Positions 36,565 to 44,123 of a stretch of 64,000 nucleotides of DNA are shown one piece after another. The stretch's first letter is position 1, and every line of letters begins with the position of its first letter. This DNA is from CAYPNF01 sp964411985 (GTDB lineage: Bacteria; Verrucomicrobiota; Verrucomicrobiia; Limisphaerales; J093): contig CAYPNF010000034.1 in assembly GCA_964411985.1 (NCBI GenBank), positions 1-64,000 on the forward strand. The letters run 5' to 3'. Made by a program: the position numbers and the translations under genes. The notes beneath the pieces are model-generated. The model ran no database searches. It was not told the origin of the DNA and worked only from the letters and a program-made list of their open reading frames with translations.

Positions 36565-36714
36565 ACAACATCGCTTAGGGAATGCCCCTTGTCATTCACC
36601 AACGACCTAAACTGTGAAAACCATTCATGCATTTGCGCTGTCAAGATACAAAGCTACATCACTTTTACAGAAAAGAATTTACACACCACCGGTCGTTCGG
36701 AATAGTGTCATGCG

Positions 36715-37083
36715 ATGATGCCTCGTGATATGGACTTAATCCGCCAACTGATGCTTCGCTTCGAGAAGAATATCACATCCATTCCAGAAGGGAGAACAGA
36801 GTTGGAGGTTGCATACCATGTGAAACAAATGATCGATGCCGGACTCATCGACGGCCAGGTAATCATGGCTCCTTCACCCGGAAAGAGAATACCTCGCAGT
36901 TTCGTTTTCGGCGACATCACCTGGAGAGGGCACGATTTCATTGAAGCGATTCGCAATGACACAGTGTGGGCGCGGACGAAGGAACACTTCATACAGAAGT
37001 CCGCCTCATGGACGCTGGACCTGATTGTGGAGTTCTTGAAGTCCCATGGACGGGCTGCGCTTGGACTAGGAGTAGGGCTTTAA
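36715..37083 (+). CDS. DUF2513 family protein
   Basis: This 122-residue protein has the DUF2513 pattern: PRDMDLIRQLMLRFEKNITS at the N-terminus, ELEVAYHVKQMIDAGLIDG and the conserved ITWRGHDFIEAIRNDTVWAR. The fold is probably a winged helix. DUF2513 genes occur in phages and genomic islands and have no assigned function. The stop TAA at 37081-37083 lies exactly where RHS coding sequence begins in another frame, so the last codons (GLGVGL) may not be original. It is divergent from the tyrosine integrase. Confidence 0.85.
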   Translation: MMPRDMDLIRQLMLRFEKNITSIPEGRTELEVAYHVKQMIDAGLIDGQVIMAPSPGKRIPRSFVFGDITWRGHDFIEAIRNDTVWARTKEHFIQKSASWTLDLIVEFLKSHGRAALGLGVGL

Positions 37084-37085
37084 TC

Positions 37086-39698
37086 CGCTTTTACGACTCC
37101 AACGGAGTGGACCTGATCGCGCACGTGGGTCCAGGCAGCGTCCTGCGGGCCGGTTATACCTACGACAACCGGGGCATGCTCACTCAAACCACGGGGCCGG
37201 ACGGCTCGATCGGTCAGAGCTACTATGATGCATTGGGACGACTGGCCATCCAGGTCGATGGCTGGGGAAGCAAGACCAATTACTACGACAACCTCGGGCG
37301 GCTTGGATTCGTCGAGGATGCCTCTGGCGACGTCTTGAGCTTGGCCTACGACGATGATGATCAGGTCGTAACCCGGGTGGATGAGAACGGAGTCACCATT
37401 TCCCAAACCTATGATAATCTGGGTCGAATCCGCACCCGTTCGATCAGTGGCGGGGGCACCGAAGCCTGGGGCTACACCAGCAACGTCTCCGGCCCTACTT
37501 CCTACACGAACCAAGTCTCCAACGTGACTGTATTTGGCTATGACGCCGGCGGCAGGAAGACGAGTGAGGCACAGGTTGGGGTTTACACCAACGGTTTCAC
37601 TTACAGTCCTTCCGGGAGTCTAGCGACCTTGACCGATGGCAACCTGAAAGTCACCACGTGGAAGTACGATGCCGAAAACCGCATGATCGAAAAGTGGTAT
37701 CAAGGCCAATCGACGGCCGACTTAGTCTACTTGTACAACGCCAATGGACAGTTGACCAACCGGCTTAGCCGCACTGGCACAGGAACTTCCACCAACGGGT
37801 TCGTCACTGGGTACTTGTATGACCGGCTGGGAAATCTGACCAATGTCGTCTACCCCAGCGGCACGACCAGTGTAACGCTGGGCTATGACGCGCTCTCACG
37901 GCGCACCAACATGGTGGACGCAGTGGGAACCACGACGTATAGTTATGCCATGCTGGGCAATGGGCTAAGCACGATGAAAGAGGATGGTCCCTGGGCCACG
38001 GATGAGGTGATCGTGACCAATCGCAACGGTCTGCGGGGCGGTTTGGCGATGACTCAGCCTTCGGGCACCTATGTCGTGACTAACCAATATGATGGCGCTC
38101 ACCGGCTCAAGGTGGTGGGAGGCACGGCTGGCACGTTCAACTACACCTACGCTTCTGCCTCGCGGCTTCCTTCAGGCTTCGCCATGCCCGGAGGCGTCTA
38201 TGTCACAAACCGCTACGATAGTCTAGCCAGGCTGACCTCGACTGAGCTTCGCACCAACACGCTGCTCAACCTGCACGGCTACCAGTACAACAACGCGTTC
38301 CAGAGGACGTTGGCGGGCCGCACCAACAGTGCCGCCACCACCTGGAACGGGTATCAGACCCTGGCCTATGACCCGGCAGGGGAGTTGACCAACGCCTGGT
38401 CGTATCTGGCGAATGGCACGCCGGTGACCACCGAGAAGCTCAGCTATGGCTACGACTACGCGCAGAATCTCCTGAAGCGGACCAACAACACGGCCGTGGA
38501 AACCTTTGCCGTCAATGCCCTGAACCAACTGACTAGCATCCCCATCGCGACGCCGACGTATGATCGGCGAGGCAACCTGGTGACGCTCGCCTTCAACGGT
38601 GGACAGAGCTGGGTGTATTGGAATTATTACGACCATGAGAACCGTTTGACGAGCGTGGCGACGGACACTGCGTTCACGCCGGACTACAATCGGTTCAAGG
38701 AGGAGTTTACGTACGATGGCCAGAGCCGTCTGCGGATCAAACGCCGTTACACCTGGAACACCGGTGGCTGGTACAACTCAGCTGAGACGCGCTATCTCTA
38801 CGACGGAATGCTGATCGTGCAGGAACGCGACAGTAGCAATTCGCCCACGGTGAGCTATACGCGGGGCCGGGATCTTTCTGGAAGCTTGGCTGGGGCCGGG
38901 GGGATTGGAGGGCTGCTGGCGAGGTCTCATGGCTACTCAGGTGGCAGCTGGAGCACACACAACTTCTACCATGCGGATGGCAACGGCAACATCACCGCAC
39001 TGATCAACAGCAGCGCCGCGTTGCAGGCCTATTATAAGTACGATCCCTTTGGCCAGTTGATCAGTAGCGGAGGAACCCTGGCTTCCGCCAACCTGATGCG
39101 CTTTAGCAGCAAGCTCTGGAATAACTTCGGCTCCACTACCAAAGGGCTTTATTACTACGGCTATCGGTTCTACGATCCCTATTTGCAGCGTTGGCCAAAT
39201 AGGGATCCAATTCAGGAACGGGGCGGGATCAACCTCTACGCCTTCAGTCGCAATGCCCCGATCAGTTTCTTCGAGGCCTACGGCCTGGACCCCGGCGACA
39301 TGTACTCGGATTGCGATAGCGCAGCACGTGATGCAATGCGTGATATTCTTCCTCCTTCGCTGGAGACCAAGTGGGAGTACGGAGGTCTAGTCTACAAGGA
39401 CCCCTCCGGTTTTTACTCATACACTCCGCCTGTCACCGAGAAGAATCCGGATCGAGTGAAGTGCTTCAAGGCAAAGCCCAAAGTGCCAAAGGGCTGCTGG
39501 ATCGTTGGCCTTTATCACTCGCATGGTGGGGATGTTTACGAGGAGGCTGAGGGTTTTAGCAAGGACGACCGATACAGTAGCGTAAGGAACCCCACACGCA
39601 GAACAATTCGTTGTTACTTGGTTACGCCAACTGGTAACATGAAGTGTTACGACGACAAACAGTGGCCAGGTTCCAAGGAACGGACTCTTCCCAAGTAA
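37086..39698 (+). CDS. RHS/YD-repeat protein with a DUF4329 C-terminal tip, 5' end missing
   Basis: About 870 residues of tandem YD repeats (YDNRGMLTQ, YDALGRL, YDNLGRL, YDAENRM and more) end in the RHS core boundary DPIQERGGINLYAFSRNAP. A unique tip of about 130 residues follows. The tip reads ARDAMRDILPPSLETKWEYG, YKDPSGFYSYT and GLYHSHGGDVYEEAEGFSKD, matching DUF4329, whose HxHG plus SxxD arrangement recalls JAB/MPN metalloproteases. RHS shells encapsulate and deliver toxic tips. No signal peptide, N-terminal region or start codon is present: the repeats begin abruptly after DUF2513. Translation could start at a TTG or GTG in the overlapping frame near 36966. Confidence 0.85.
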   Translation, partial: RFYDSNGVDLIAHVGPGSVLRAGYTYDNRGMLTQTTGPDGSIGQSYYDALGRLAIQVDGWGSKTNYYDNLGRLGFVEDASGDVLSLAYDDDDQVVTRVDENGVTISQTYDNLGRIRTRSISGGGTEAWGYTSNVSGPTSYTNQVSNVTVFGYDAGGRKTSEAQVGVYTNGFTYSPSGSLATLTDGNLKVTTWKYDAENRMIEKWYQGQSTADLVYLYNANGQLTNRLSRTGTGTSTNGFVTGYLYDRLGNLTNVVYPSGTTSVTLGYDALSRRTNMVDAVGTTTYSYAMLGNGLSTMKEDGPWATDEVIVTNRNGLRGGLAMTQPSGTYVVTNQYDGAHRLKVVGGTAGTFNYTYASASRLPSGFAMPGGVYVTNRYDSLARLTSTELRTNTLLNLHGYQYNNAFQRTLAGRTNSAATTWNGYQTLAYDPAGELTNAWSYLANGTPVTTEKLSYGYDYAQNLLKRTNNTAVETFAVNALNQLTSIPIATPTYDRRGNLVTLAFNGGQSWVYWNYYDHENRLTSVATDTAFTPDYNRFKEEFTYDGQSRLRIKRRYTWNTGGWYNSAETRYLYDGMLIVQERDSSNSPTVSYTRGRDLSGSLAGAGGIGGLLARSHGYSGGSWSTHNFYHADGNGNITALINSSAALQAYYKYDPFGQLISSGGTLASANLMRFSSKLWNNFGSTTKGLYYYGYRFYDPYLQRWPNRDPIQERGGINLYAFSRNAPISFFEAYGLDPGDMYSDCDSAARDAMRDILPPSLETKWEYGGLVYKDPSGFYSYTPPVTEKNPDRVKCFKAKPKVPKGCWIVGLYHSHGGDVYEEAEGFSKDDRYSSVRNPTRRTIRCYLVTPTGNMKCYDDKQWPGSKERTLPK

Positions 39699-39700
39699 CC

Positions 39701-40135
39701 ATGAATGTCGCTGCCAGAGTAATGACGGCTGTGTCGTCACTTGCAGTGCTCGCTGCAGTATGCTTTGTCGTGTGTTGGAAAAGGCAGGAGCCAATTGTCC
39801 GCGACTCCTCATTTGGCATCGAAGATAGCAGAGCGGCATCCATCGAGGAACGCTGCCAGGAGCTCGGGGTATCTCCTCAGCACACCCCTTACGTCAGCAT
39901 GGCATTCACTCACTTTAGTTCATTGACAAATGTCACACCGTTTGAGAAGCGACTGGCGCATTACCGGTTTAAGGTGCGAATCCTGACAAACGACACCGTG
40001 AGCGTCCTCTTTATTCCAAGAAGGGACTCGGATGATCTGTACGCCTGCGGGGGATCCACTAAGTTCGGTAAAGGCATTGAGTATCGGTTTGATCGGTCCT
40101 CGACGCAAATGCTCAGCCACATGGTTTGGAAGTAG
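39701..40135 (+). CDS. Putative immunity protein for the RHS tip
   Basis: The ATG lies 2 bases after the RHS stop codon. The 144-residue product has one N-terminal hydrophobic segment (VSSLAVLAAVCFVVCW), then a short acidic linker and a domain with KRLAHYRFKVRILTNDTVSV and KFGKGIEYRFD. I do not recognise a family. Position directly behind a polymorphic toxin-like tip and the membrane or periplasmic location suit an immunity protein, but nothing in the sequence proves it. Confidence 0.65.
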   Translation: MNVAARVMTAVSSLAVLAAVCFVVCWKRQEPIVRDSSFGIEDSRAASIEERCQELGVSPQHTPYVSMAFTHFSSLTNVTPFEKRLAHYRFKVRILTNDTVSVLFIPRRDSDDLYACGGSTKFGKGIEYRFDRSSTQMLSHMVWK

Positions 40136-40638
40136 CCACTACGATCTCAGGAGATCCCAGTTCATGGCGAAAACCCCAGGCCGAAGATGAGCGGGTGTGC
40201 CAGTACCCGGCTGCTGGCGCAACGGGGTCCACATTCAAGGCTTCCCTGTCGCCGGAACCAAGGGTAGAGTCTCAGCATGGTTCAAGGCTCTCAGAGTAGC
40301 TTCTCTTCCTTAGCCGCTGACCCAGCGCCTGTCCGACGGAGCCTCGGCGAAGGCGGGTCAGCTGCCGCAGCCTTGCCGATCTCCCCCCTCCAAACTCGCG
40401 CCTGGGGTTTCTCTCCGCCCCCATCGGGTCGCTCTTCACGGCGAGGCCGACGAGGCCGCACAATCGCAACAGGTTGCCGAGCCTACGCCTGCAAAACCCC
40501 ATCGGTTCAGGTTAAATGGCCCAATAGAGATTTAGTTCAATTGAACGGTTTTGCTGGGTGCCTAGATCGTCATATTGGAAATCGTATTGTTTCGTAAAAT
40601 GCACTGGTGGTCGGCGTGGTACCATCCGGCGAATCTTC
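40136..40638. other. Non-coding stretch with a long-armed inverted repeat
   Basis: No credible gene is seen in these 503 bases. GCTGACCC at 40316-40323 and GGGTCAGC at 40355-40362 can form a hairpin with inner GCGCC/GGCG pairing. The right part (40510-40638) is AT-rich and leads to the integrase stump. Confidence 0.45.
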
Positions 40639-41040
40639 TTAAATCGCGATCCTTTCAATCTCATCGAGAGTGAGCTCATCGCTCGTGCGGTCGTAGAGCT
40701 TGGTGGTTCTGGGGGACTCGTGAGCGGCAATGGCCTGGGCGTTCTCGATGGTCCCTCCGTTTTCCAGGTAAGCGGTAATGCCAGTCGCCCTAAAGGTGTG
40801 GCAACACACTCTTTCGGAAAGGCCCGCCGCCTTGGCCCGGCGCTTGATCATCCGCAAAACATCCGAGCGGCTCATGCCAGCGGGCCCCAGCGTGTTGGTT
40901 CGGCCGGTGGCGGACCGGAAGAGGGGGGTCTTCTTGTCCTGGGCCAGGCCGCAGGCCTCCAGATAGGCGTCCAGGTACGCCTCGGCGTTGTGGTGGGCGG
41001 GAACCTCGTGGAATTTCCCACCCTTTTCGTGCAGTCGAAA
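40639..41040 (-). pseudogene. C-terminal half of a tyrosine integrase, cut by the transposon end
   Basis: The minus strand reads FRLHEKGGKFHEVPAHHNAE then MSRSDVLRMIKRRAKAAGLS, CCHTFRATGITAYLENGG and the Tyr motif TTKLYDRTSDE. The catalytic His-x-x-Arg (HTFR), the late His (AAHESPRTT) and Tyr are kept. The Lys loop (KGGK) is the first thing present, so the core-binding domain and first Arg are gone. The coding sequence stops exactly where the transposon terminal sequence begins at 41041. Frame runs on into the transposon end but has no meaning there. Confidence 0.8.
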
Positions 41041-41416
41041 TGTTACGAACTTAATTGAGGTAGTAAGAACGCTTGATTTGGCGTCGTAAGGATTTTGGGC
41101 TTTTGGCCGCACTGTCGTCGTATTGTGTTGCCGAATAGCCGTGCACGGATCGTAGGGCTATGACGCCACGGAGCGGTTCCTGGAACCGAGCAGCTGCCCC
41201 CCTAAGTTCGTCCGAGGTGGCATCGTAAGGGATAGCTTCTTGGGAGGAGTCCCCACTGGGATCGTAACACGCCCTTTTCAGCGTCTCATCCCGCTTTGCG
41301 CCCAGGCTGGCGTCGTAAGGGAACGACGCCAGCGGGCGCGGTAGGATCGGGAAGCTACTTTGCGGTGATGTCACGCATGGCCTGGTGGAAAGACCAGCCC
41401 AGCACGCGCATGCAGA
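41041..41416 (+). repeat. Left terminal region of the transposon, copy A, with TCGTA motif array
   Basis: This 376-base segment is repeated at 48577-48954 with about 90 percent identity by eye. It contains six copies of a motif close to GGCRTCGTAAGG with the TCGTA cores at 41084, 41118, 41150, 41223, 41262 and 41313. The last one forms GGCGTCGT-AAGGGA-ACGACGCC, a perfect 8-bp stem. Such arrays are transposase-binding sites in Tn7-like and Tn552-like elements. The segment includes the 3' end of the CHC2-like gene. Confidence 0.75.
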
Positions 41417-41627
41417 AGTCGATGGTGTTGCCCGCAAGGTCGCGTTCTGGCCATCGCCAGTAGTTGTCTTTGACGATCAGGCCCGGATAAGCGGGCAGAA
41501 GGAGGTTGCCCGCCTGATGAGGCACGGTTTCCAAACCTTGGCTCTGGAGCAGGGGCGCGAGGGGTGCCAGGCGTGCGGCCCGGATCTGTTCACGAGACCA
41601 CCGTGGTTGCTGGGAGGGGGCTGTCAT
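41355..41627 (-). CDS. CHC2/DUF3991-like small transposon protein lacking zinc ligands
   Basis: This 90-residue protein has a C-terminal module reading DNYWRWPERDLAGNTIDFCM then RVLGWSFHQAMRDITAK. It matches the second half of the DnaG-type CHC2 fold and the DUF3991 family (fhCFGCGxGGdxidF in DnaG), but the Cys ligands are replaced by Trp, Pro and Glu. It overlaps the ATPase stop by 38 bases, so it is in the transposition operon. The role is unknown; DNA binding at the target or end is possible. A second copy of its 3' end occurs at 48890-48954. Confidence 0.7.
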   Translation of the reverse strand: MTAPSQQPRWSREQIRAARLAPLAPLLQSQGLETVPHQAGNLLLPAYPGLIVKDNYWRWPERDLAGNTIDFCMRVLGWSFHQAMRDITAK

Positions 41628-42408
41628 AGTCTTTTCGCCAGTGGGGCTGGAGGAGCACGCGGTTGACTTGTTTGAGGTCCACGATGCGGGTCTGGTCGCG
41701 AACCGCTTCGATGAGCGCGCTCAGACACAGGTTGCGGGTGCGGCGCAAGAGGCCCTCGCCCGAGCGCACGATCAGGGCTAGGGCTTCAGCGCTGAAGGTG
41801 TTGTGCCCCAGGCCGGCGCGGTCGAGCTGGCTCAGGATGTAACCTTCCACCGCTTCGGGGCCCAGTCGCGGGAGGACGGCCGAGTAAGTGACGCGAGAAC
41901 GGATTTCCTCGTTGATGGAGAGGCTTAGGGATTGTAGGAGGGGCGGCTGGCCGATGAGCACCAGGTTGTGGGAACGGGGAAAGTCCTCACAGAGCAGGCG
42001 TAGCTTGCGCAGGCAGTCGGCGGGCATGAGGTGGGCGTCATCGATGATGGGTACGAGCATCTTGCCGGAGCGGTGGACACTGAAGGCTTGCTGGACCAGC
42101 AGGCGCTCGCAGTGGTGATCGCGGCCCTCGAACTCGATCTGGAAGGCCTCGCAGAGGATGCGCAGGGTGTTATGATAGGTGTGCAGGGTGCGGTTGACGA
42201 CGGGGGTGATCAGGCGCTTGGGGTCGTGGGTGAGGAGGGCCTGTTTAAGGACGCTTTTACCCGTGCCTGGCTCCCCGAGCACCAGACACAAGCCGCCCTG
42301 CTGGGCGTGGACGCGCAGGATGTCAAACACCTCCTGCTGGTGCGCCAGGAGGGCGAGGGATTCGGTGTCGAAGGGATGGCGTTGGAGGCCAAAGTGGGAG
42401 CGGATCAT
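41590..42408 (-). CDS. ExeA/TniB-type AAA ATPase of the transposon
   Basis: The 272-residue protein starts RSHFGLQRHPFDTESLALLA, the ExeA/GspA family opening. It has Walker A GEPGTGKS near residue 48, Walker B MLVPIIDDAHLM near 125, and sensor LVLIGQPPLL. A C-terminal lid domain follows (YILSQLDRAGLGHNTFS). In TniB, MuB and IstB relatives the ATPase selects the target and stimulates the DDE transposase. The start overlaps the transposase stop by 4 bases (ATGA). Confidence 0.9.
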   Translation of the reverse strand: MIRSHFGLQRHPFDTESLALLAHQQEVFDILRVHAQQGGLCLVLGEPGTGKSVLKQALLTHDPKRLITPVVNRTLHTYHNTLRILCEAFQIEFEGRDHHCERLLVQQAFSVHRSGKMLVPIIDDAHLMPADCLRKLRLLCEDFPRSHNLVLIGQPPLLQSLSLSINEEIRSRVTYSAVLPRLGPEAVEGYILSQLDRAGLGHNTFSAEALALIVRSGEGLLRRTRNLCLSALIEAVRDQTRIVDLKQVNRVLLQPHWRKDYDSPLPATTVVS

Positions 42409-42887
42409 GGGAGGGGAGAGTGGAGGGTTGGGGAGGGCGTGGAAAGGGGTGGTTTTCGATCGTTGGCTACCGCGTTGAGTAACCGGGCTTCCCCCATGCG
42501 CTCGCCTTTGTAATAGACCACCACCCGCTGCGTGGGCCGTTTGCGTTCGAAGCGAACCTGGATGGTGCGCTCGGGCAGGTGCCGTGGGGCCTCAAAGCGC
42601 AGGGACTGGAAGGAGAAGGTGTTGTCGGCGCGCACATGACGCTCTTCCTCGACGAAGAAGAGTTCGTCGTTGGCTTCGTTGGGAGGCAGGTAGCGCACGC
42701 GGTTGCGATCCAGCGCAAAGCGGTCCAACGGACTCATGCCCAGCACCGAGTGGGTTTGGGCGTTGTAGTGTTCCTCGACCCAGGCGGTGAACTGGCGGTT
42801 GAGGGCCTCCAGGGAAGTGAGGTCCAGGGCGCGGGCAAGGAACTGGTCGCGAACCGTTCTGAAAAAGCGTTCGATTTTCCCTTTGGC
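42405..42887 (-). pseudogene. DDE transposase, C-terminal fragment
   Basis: From position 42887 leftward the minus strand reads AKGKIERFFRTVRDQFLARA and continues through an integrase-core C-terminal helix, FTAWVEEHYNAQTHSVLGMS and a beta-rich Mu-type domain. The Glu of the DDE triad is in KIERFF. The two Asp residues are in the other half of the gene at 46202-46973. The serine-recombinase element lies between the codons for Lys and Gly in GAAK/GKIERF. An ATG-started frame reaching 42923 would add only residues from the inserted element. Confidence 0.88.
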
Positions 42888-42892
42888 CTGGT

Positions 42893-43177
42893 GTGCGGAC
42901 TGCACCCAAGGCAAACGAAGCAAAACGGTTTTTCACCGTAACGCATCCCTTTCACCCTTGGCGCGGCAGGCGCTTTGAGCTGATTGATGTGCGATCCCGC
43001 TGGGGAGAGTGGCGGGTGTATTACGTCACCGATAGCGGCGATACCTCGTATTTGCCGGCATCCTGGACTGACGTCGGGCCCATGGATCCGTTTGTTGAGC
43101 AGGCACAGGGCCGGGCCATCGCGCGGATAGAGGACCTGCTGGTCTTGGCTAAAATGACCCGAAAGGAGTGTAAATGA
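42893..43177 (+). CDS. DUF5372 (Y4bD-like) family protein
   Basis: This 94-residue protein has the DUF5372 core: FFTVTHPFHPWRGRRFELID, EWRVYYVTDSGD and LPASWTDVGPMDPF. It is the first gene inside the serine-recombinase element; the GTG start is only 5 bases from the core site, so its message must start outside or the true start is later. Family members are nearly always found in such elements and have no known activity. Gap 43178-43347 is AT-rich and probably holds the promoter of the next genes. Confidence 0.8.
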   Translation: MRTAPKANEAKRFFTVTHPFHPWRGRRFELIDVRSRWGEWRVYYVTDSGDTSYLPASWTDVGPMDPFVEQAQGRAIARIEDLLVLAKMTRKECK

Positions 43178-43347
43178 AATTAAGCCGAATATGTAAAGAT
43201 AATTACACCATAAAGATGGTGACTGATCCATGTTCATCAGTAGCTTCCTATTGGATAATGTTCTGCTGTATAGGGTTCTGTTCTGGTATATTCCGGTTGA
43301 CAGAAGCCAGTAGTGTGCGATGGTGTGGCATAATTCTCATTACACTT

Positions 43348-43815
43348 ATGCCAGCCGATCCTCACGCCAAACGCAAAGCCCTGCAGACCACTGGTACCTT
43401 TAACTCCCGCGCCACGGAGGTTCGCCATCCCATGTTTCGCCAGTCCCCCTTTTTCGATCCAGAGGACTTGCTCCAACTCAAGTACGAGACCCTGCGCGCC
43501 GTGGAGGTCGAAAAGTGCCCAATTGCCAAAGCAGCCAGGGATTTCGGCCTTTCCCGTCCAACGATCTACGAGGCTCAGGCCCAGCTTCAGCAGGATGGAT
43601 TGGAAGGGCTACTGCCGCACAAACGCGGCCCCAGAAGGGCTCACAAACTCTCCGACCAGGTTCTTCAGTATCTCCGGGAGCAGGAGCAGGCCGAGCCTGA
43701 GATAGAGGCCGAGGAACTGGCCCGGCGTGTGCGCCAGCGTTTTGCCGTTAAGCTGCACCCGCGCACGATTCAGAAAGCCTTGAAAGAGAAGGCAAAAAGG
43801 GGGCGCCTGATATGA
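43348..43815 (+). CDS. Helix-turn-helix protein of the serine-recombinase element (Y4bC-like)
   Basis: The 155-residue product contains a transposase-type helix-turn-helix (CPIAKAARDFGLSRPTIYEA, residues 62-81) and a second HTH-like part (EAEELARRVRQRFAVKLHPR then TIQKAL, near 127-150). This looks like the N-terminal DNA-binding region of an ISNCY/IS630 transposase without a catalytic domain. It probably recognises the element ends or controls expression. The frame is open from 43174, but the ATG at 43348 is where conserved sequence starts. The stop overlaps the next start by 4 bases. Confidence 0.75.
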   Translation: MPADPHAKRKALQTTGTFNSRATEVRHPMFRQSPFFDPEDLLQLKYETLRAVEVEKCPIAKAARDFGLSRPTIYEAQAQLQQDGLEGLLPHKRGPRRAHKLSDQVLQYLREQEQAEPEIEAEELARRVRQRFAVKLHPRTIQKALKEKAKRGRLI

Positions 43816-44123
43816 GGGAGTCGAGGGCGGCGGCGGCTTCGTCCACGGCAGCCGCAGTCTGGAAGCAGCGTTATGAAGCTCTGCGCCAACTGGCGATCGG
43901 AGGACGGCAGATATTGGAAAGCGACCCGTTGGGTTTGGTTTTGCTGCTCCGCCAGGGGGTCGCTGGTTGGATGCGCGGTTGGTCCGAACCAACGCCCATG
44001 ACAACGTTGCCCTCAGCCTCGGTGCCGCTGCCCGCCGCTTCGGCCAGTGGCTGGCAACAGCAACTCACGCAGGTATTGGCCGAAATGAGTTTGGCCCATT
44101 TGCCCAACCAGGCCGCCATATGA
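43812..44123 (+). CDS. Small protein of the serine-recombinase element (Y4bB-like)
   Basis: This 103-residue protein is placed between the HTH protein and the recombinase with ATGA overlaps on both sides, so it is translated in a coupled string. It has a helical first half (WKQRYEALRQLAIGG) and a Ser/Pro/Ala-rich linker. I see no known domain. The tight coupling implies a stoichiometric accessory role. Confidence 0.7.
   Translation: MRESRAAAASSTAAAVWKQRYEALRQLAIGGRQILESDPLGLVLLLRQGVAGWMRGWSEPTPMTTLPSASVPLPAASASGWQQQLTQVLAEMSLAHLPNQAAI

Noticed and set aside
43297..43334. TTGACA and CATAAT as a sigma70 promoter for the HTH gene
   Set aside because: The spacing is 26 bases, too long for a normal promoter.
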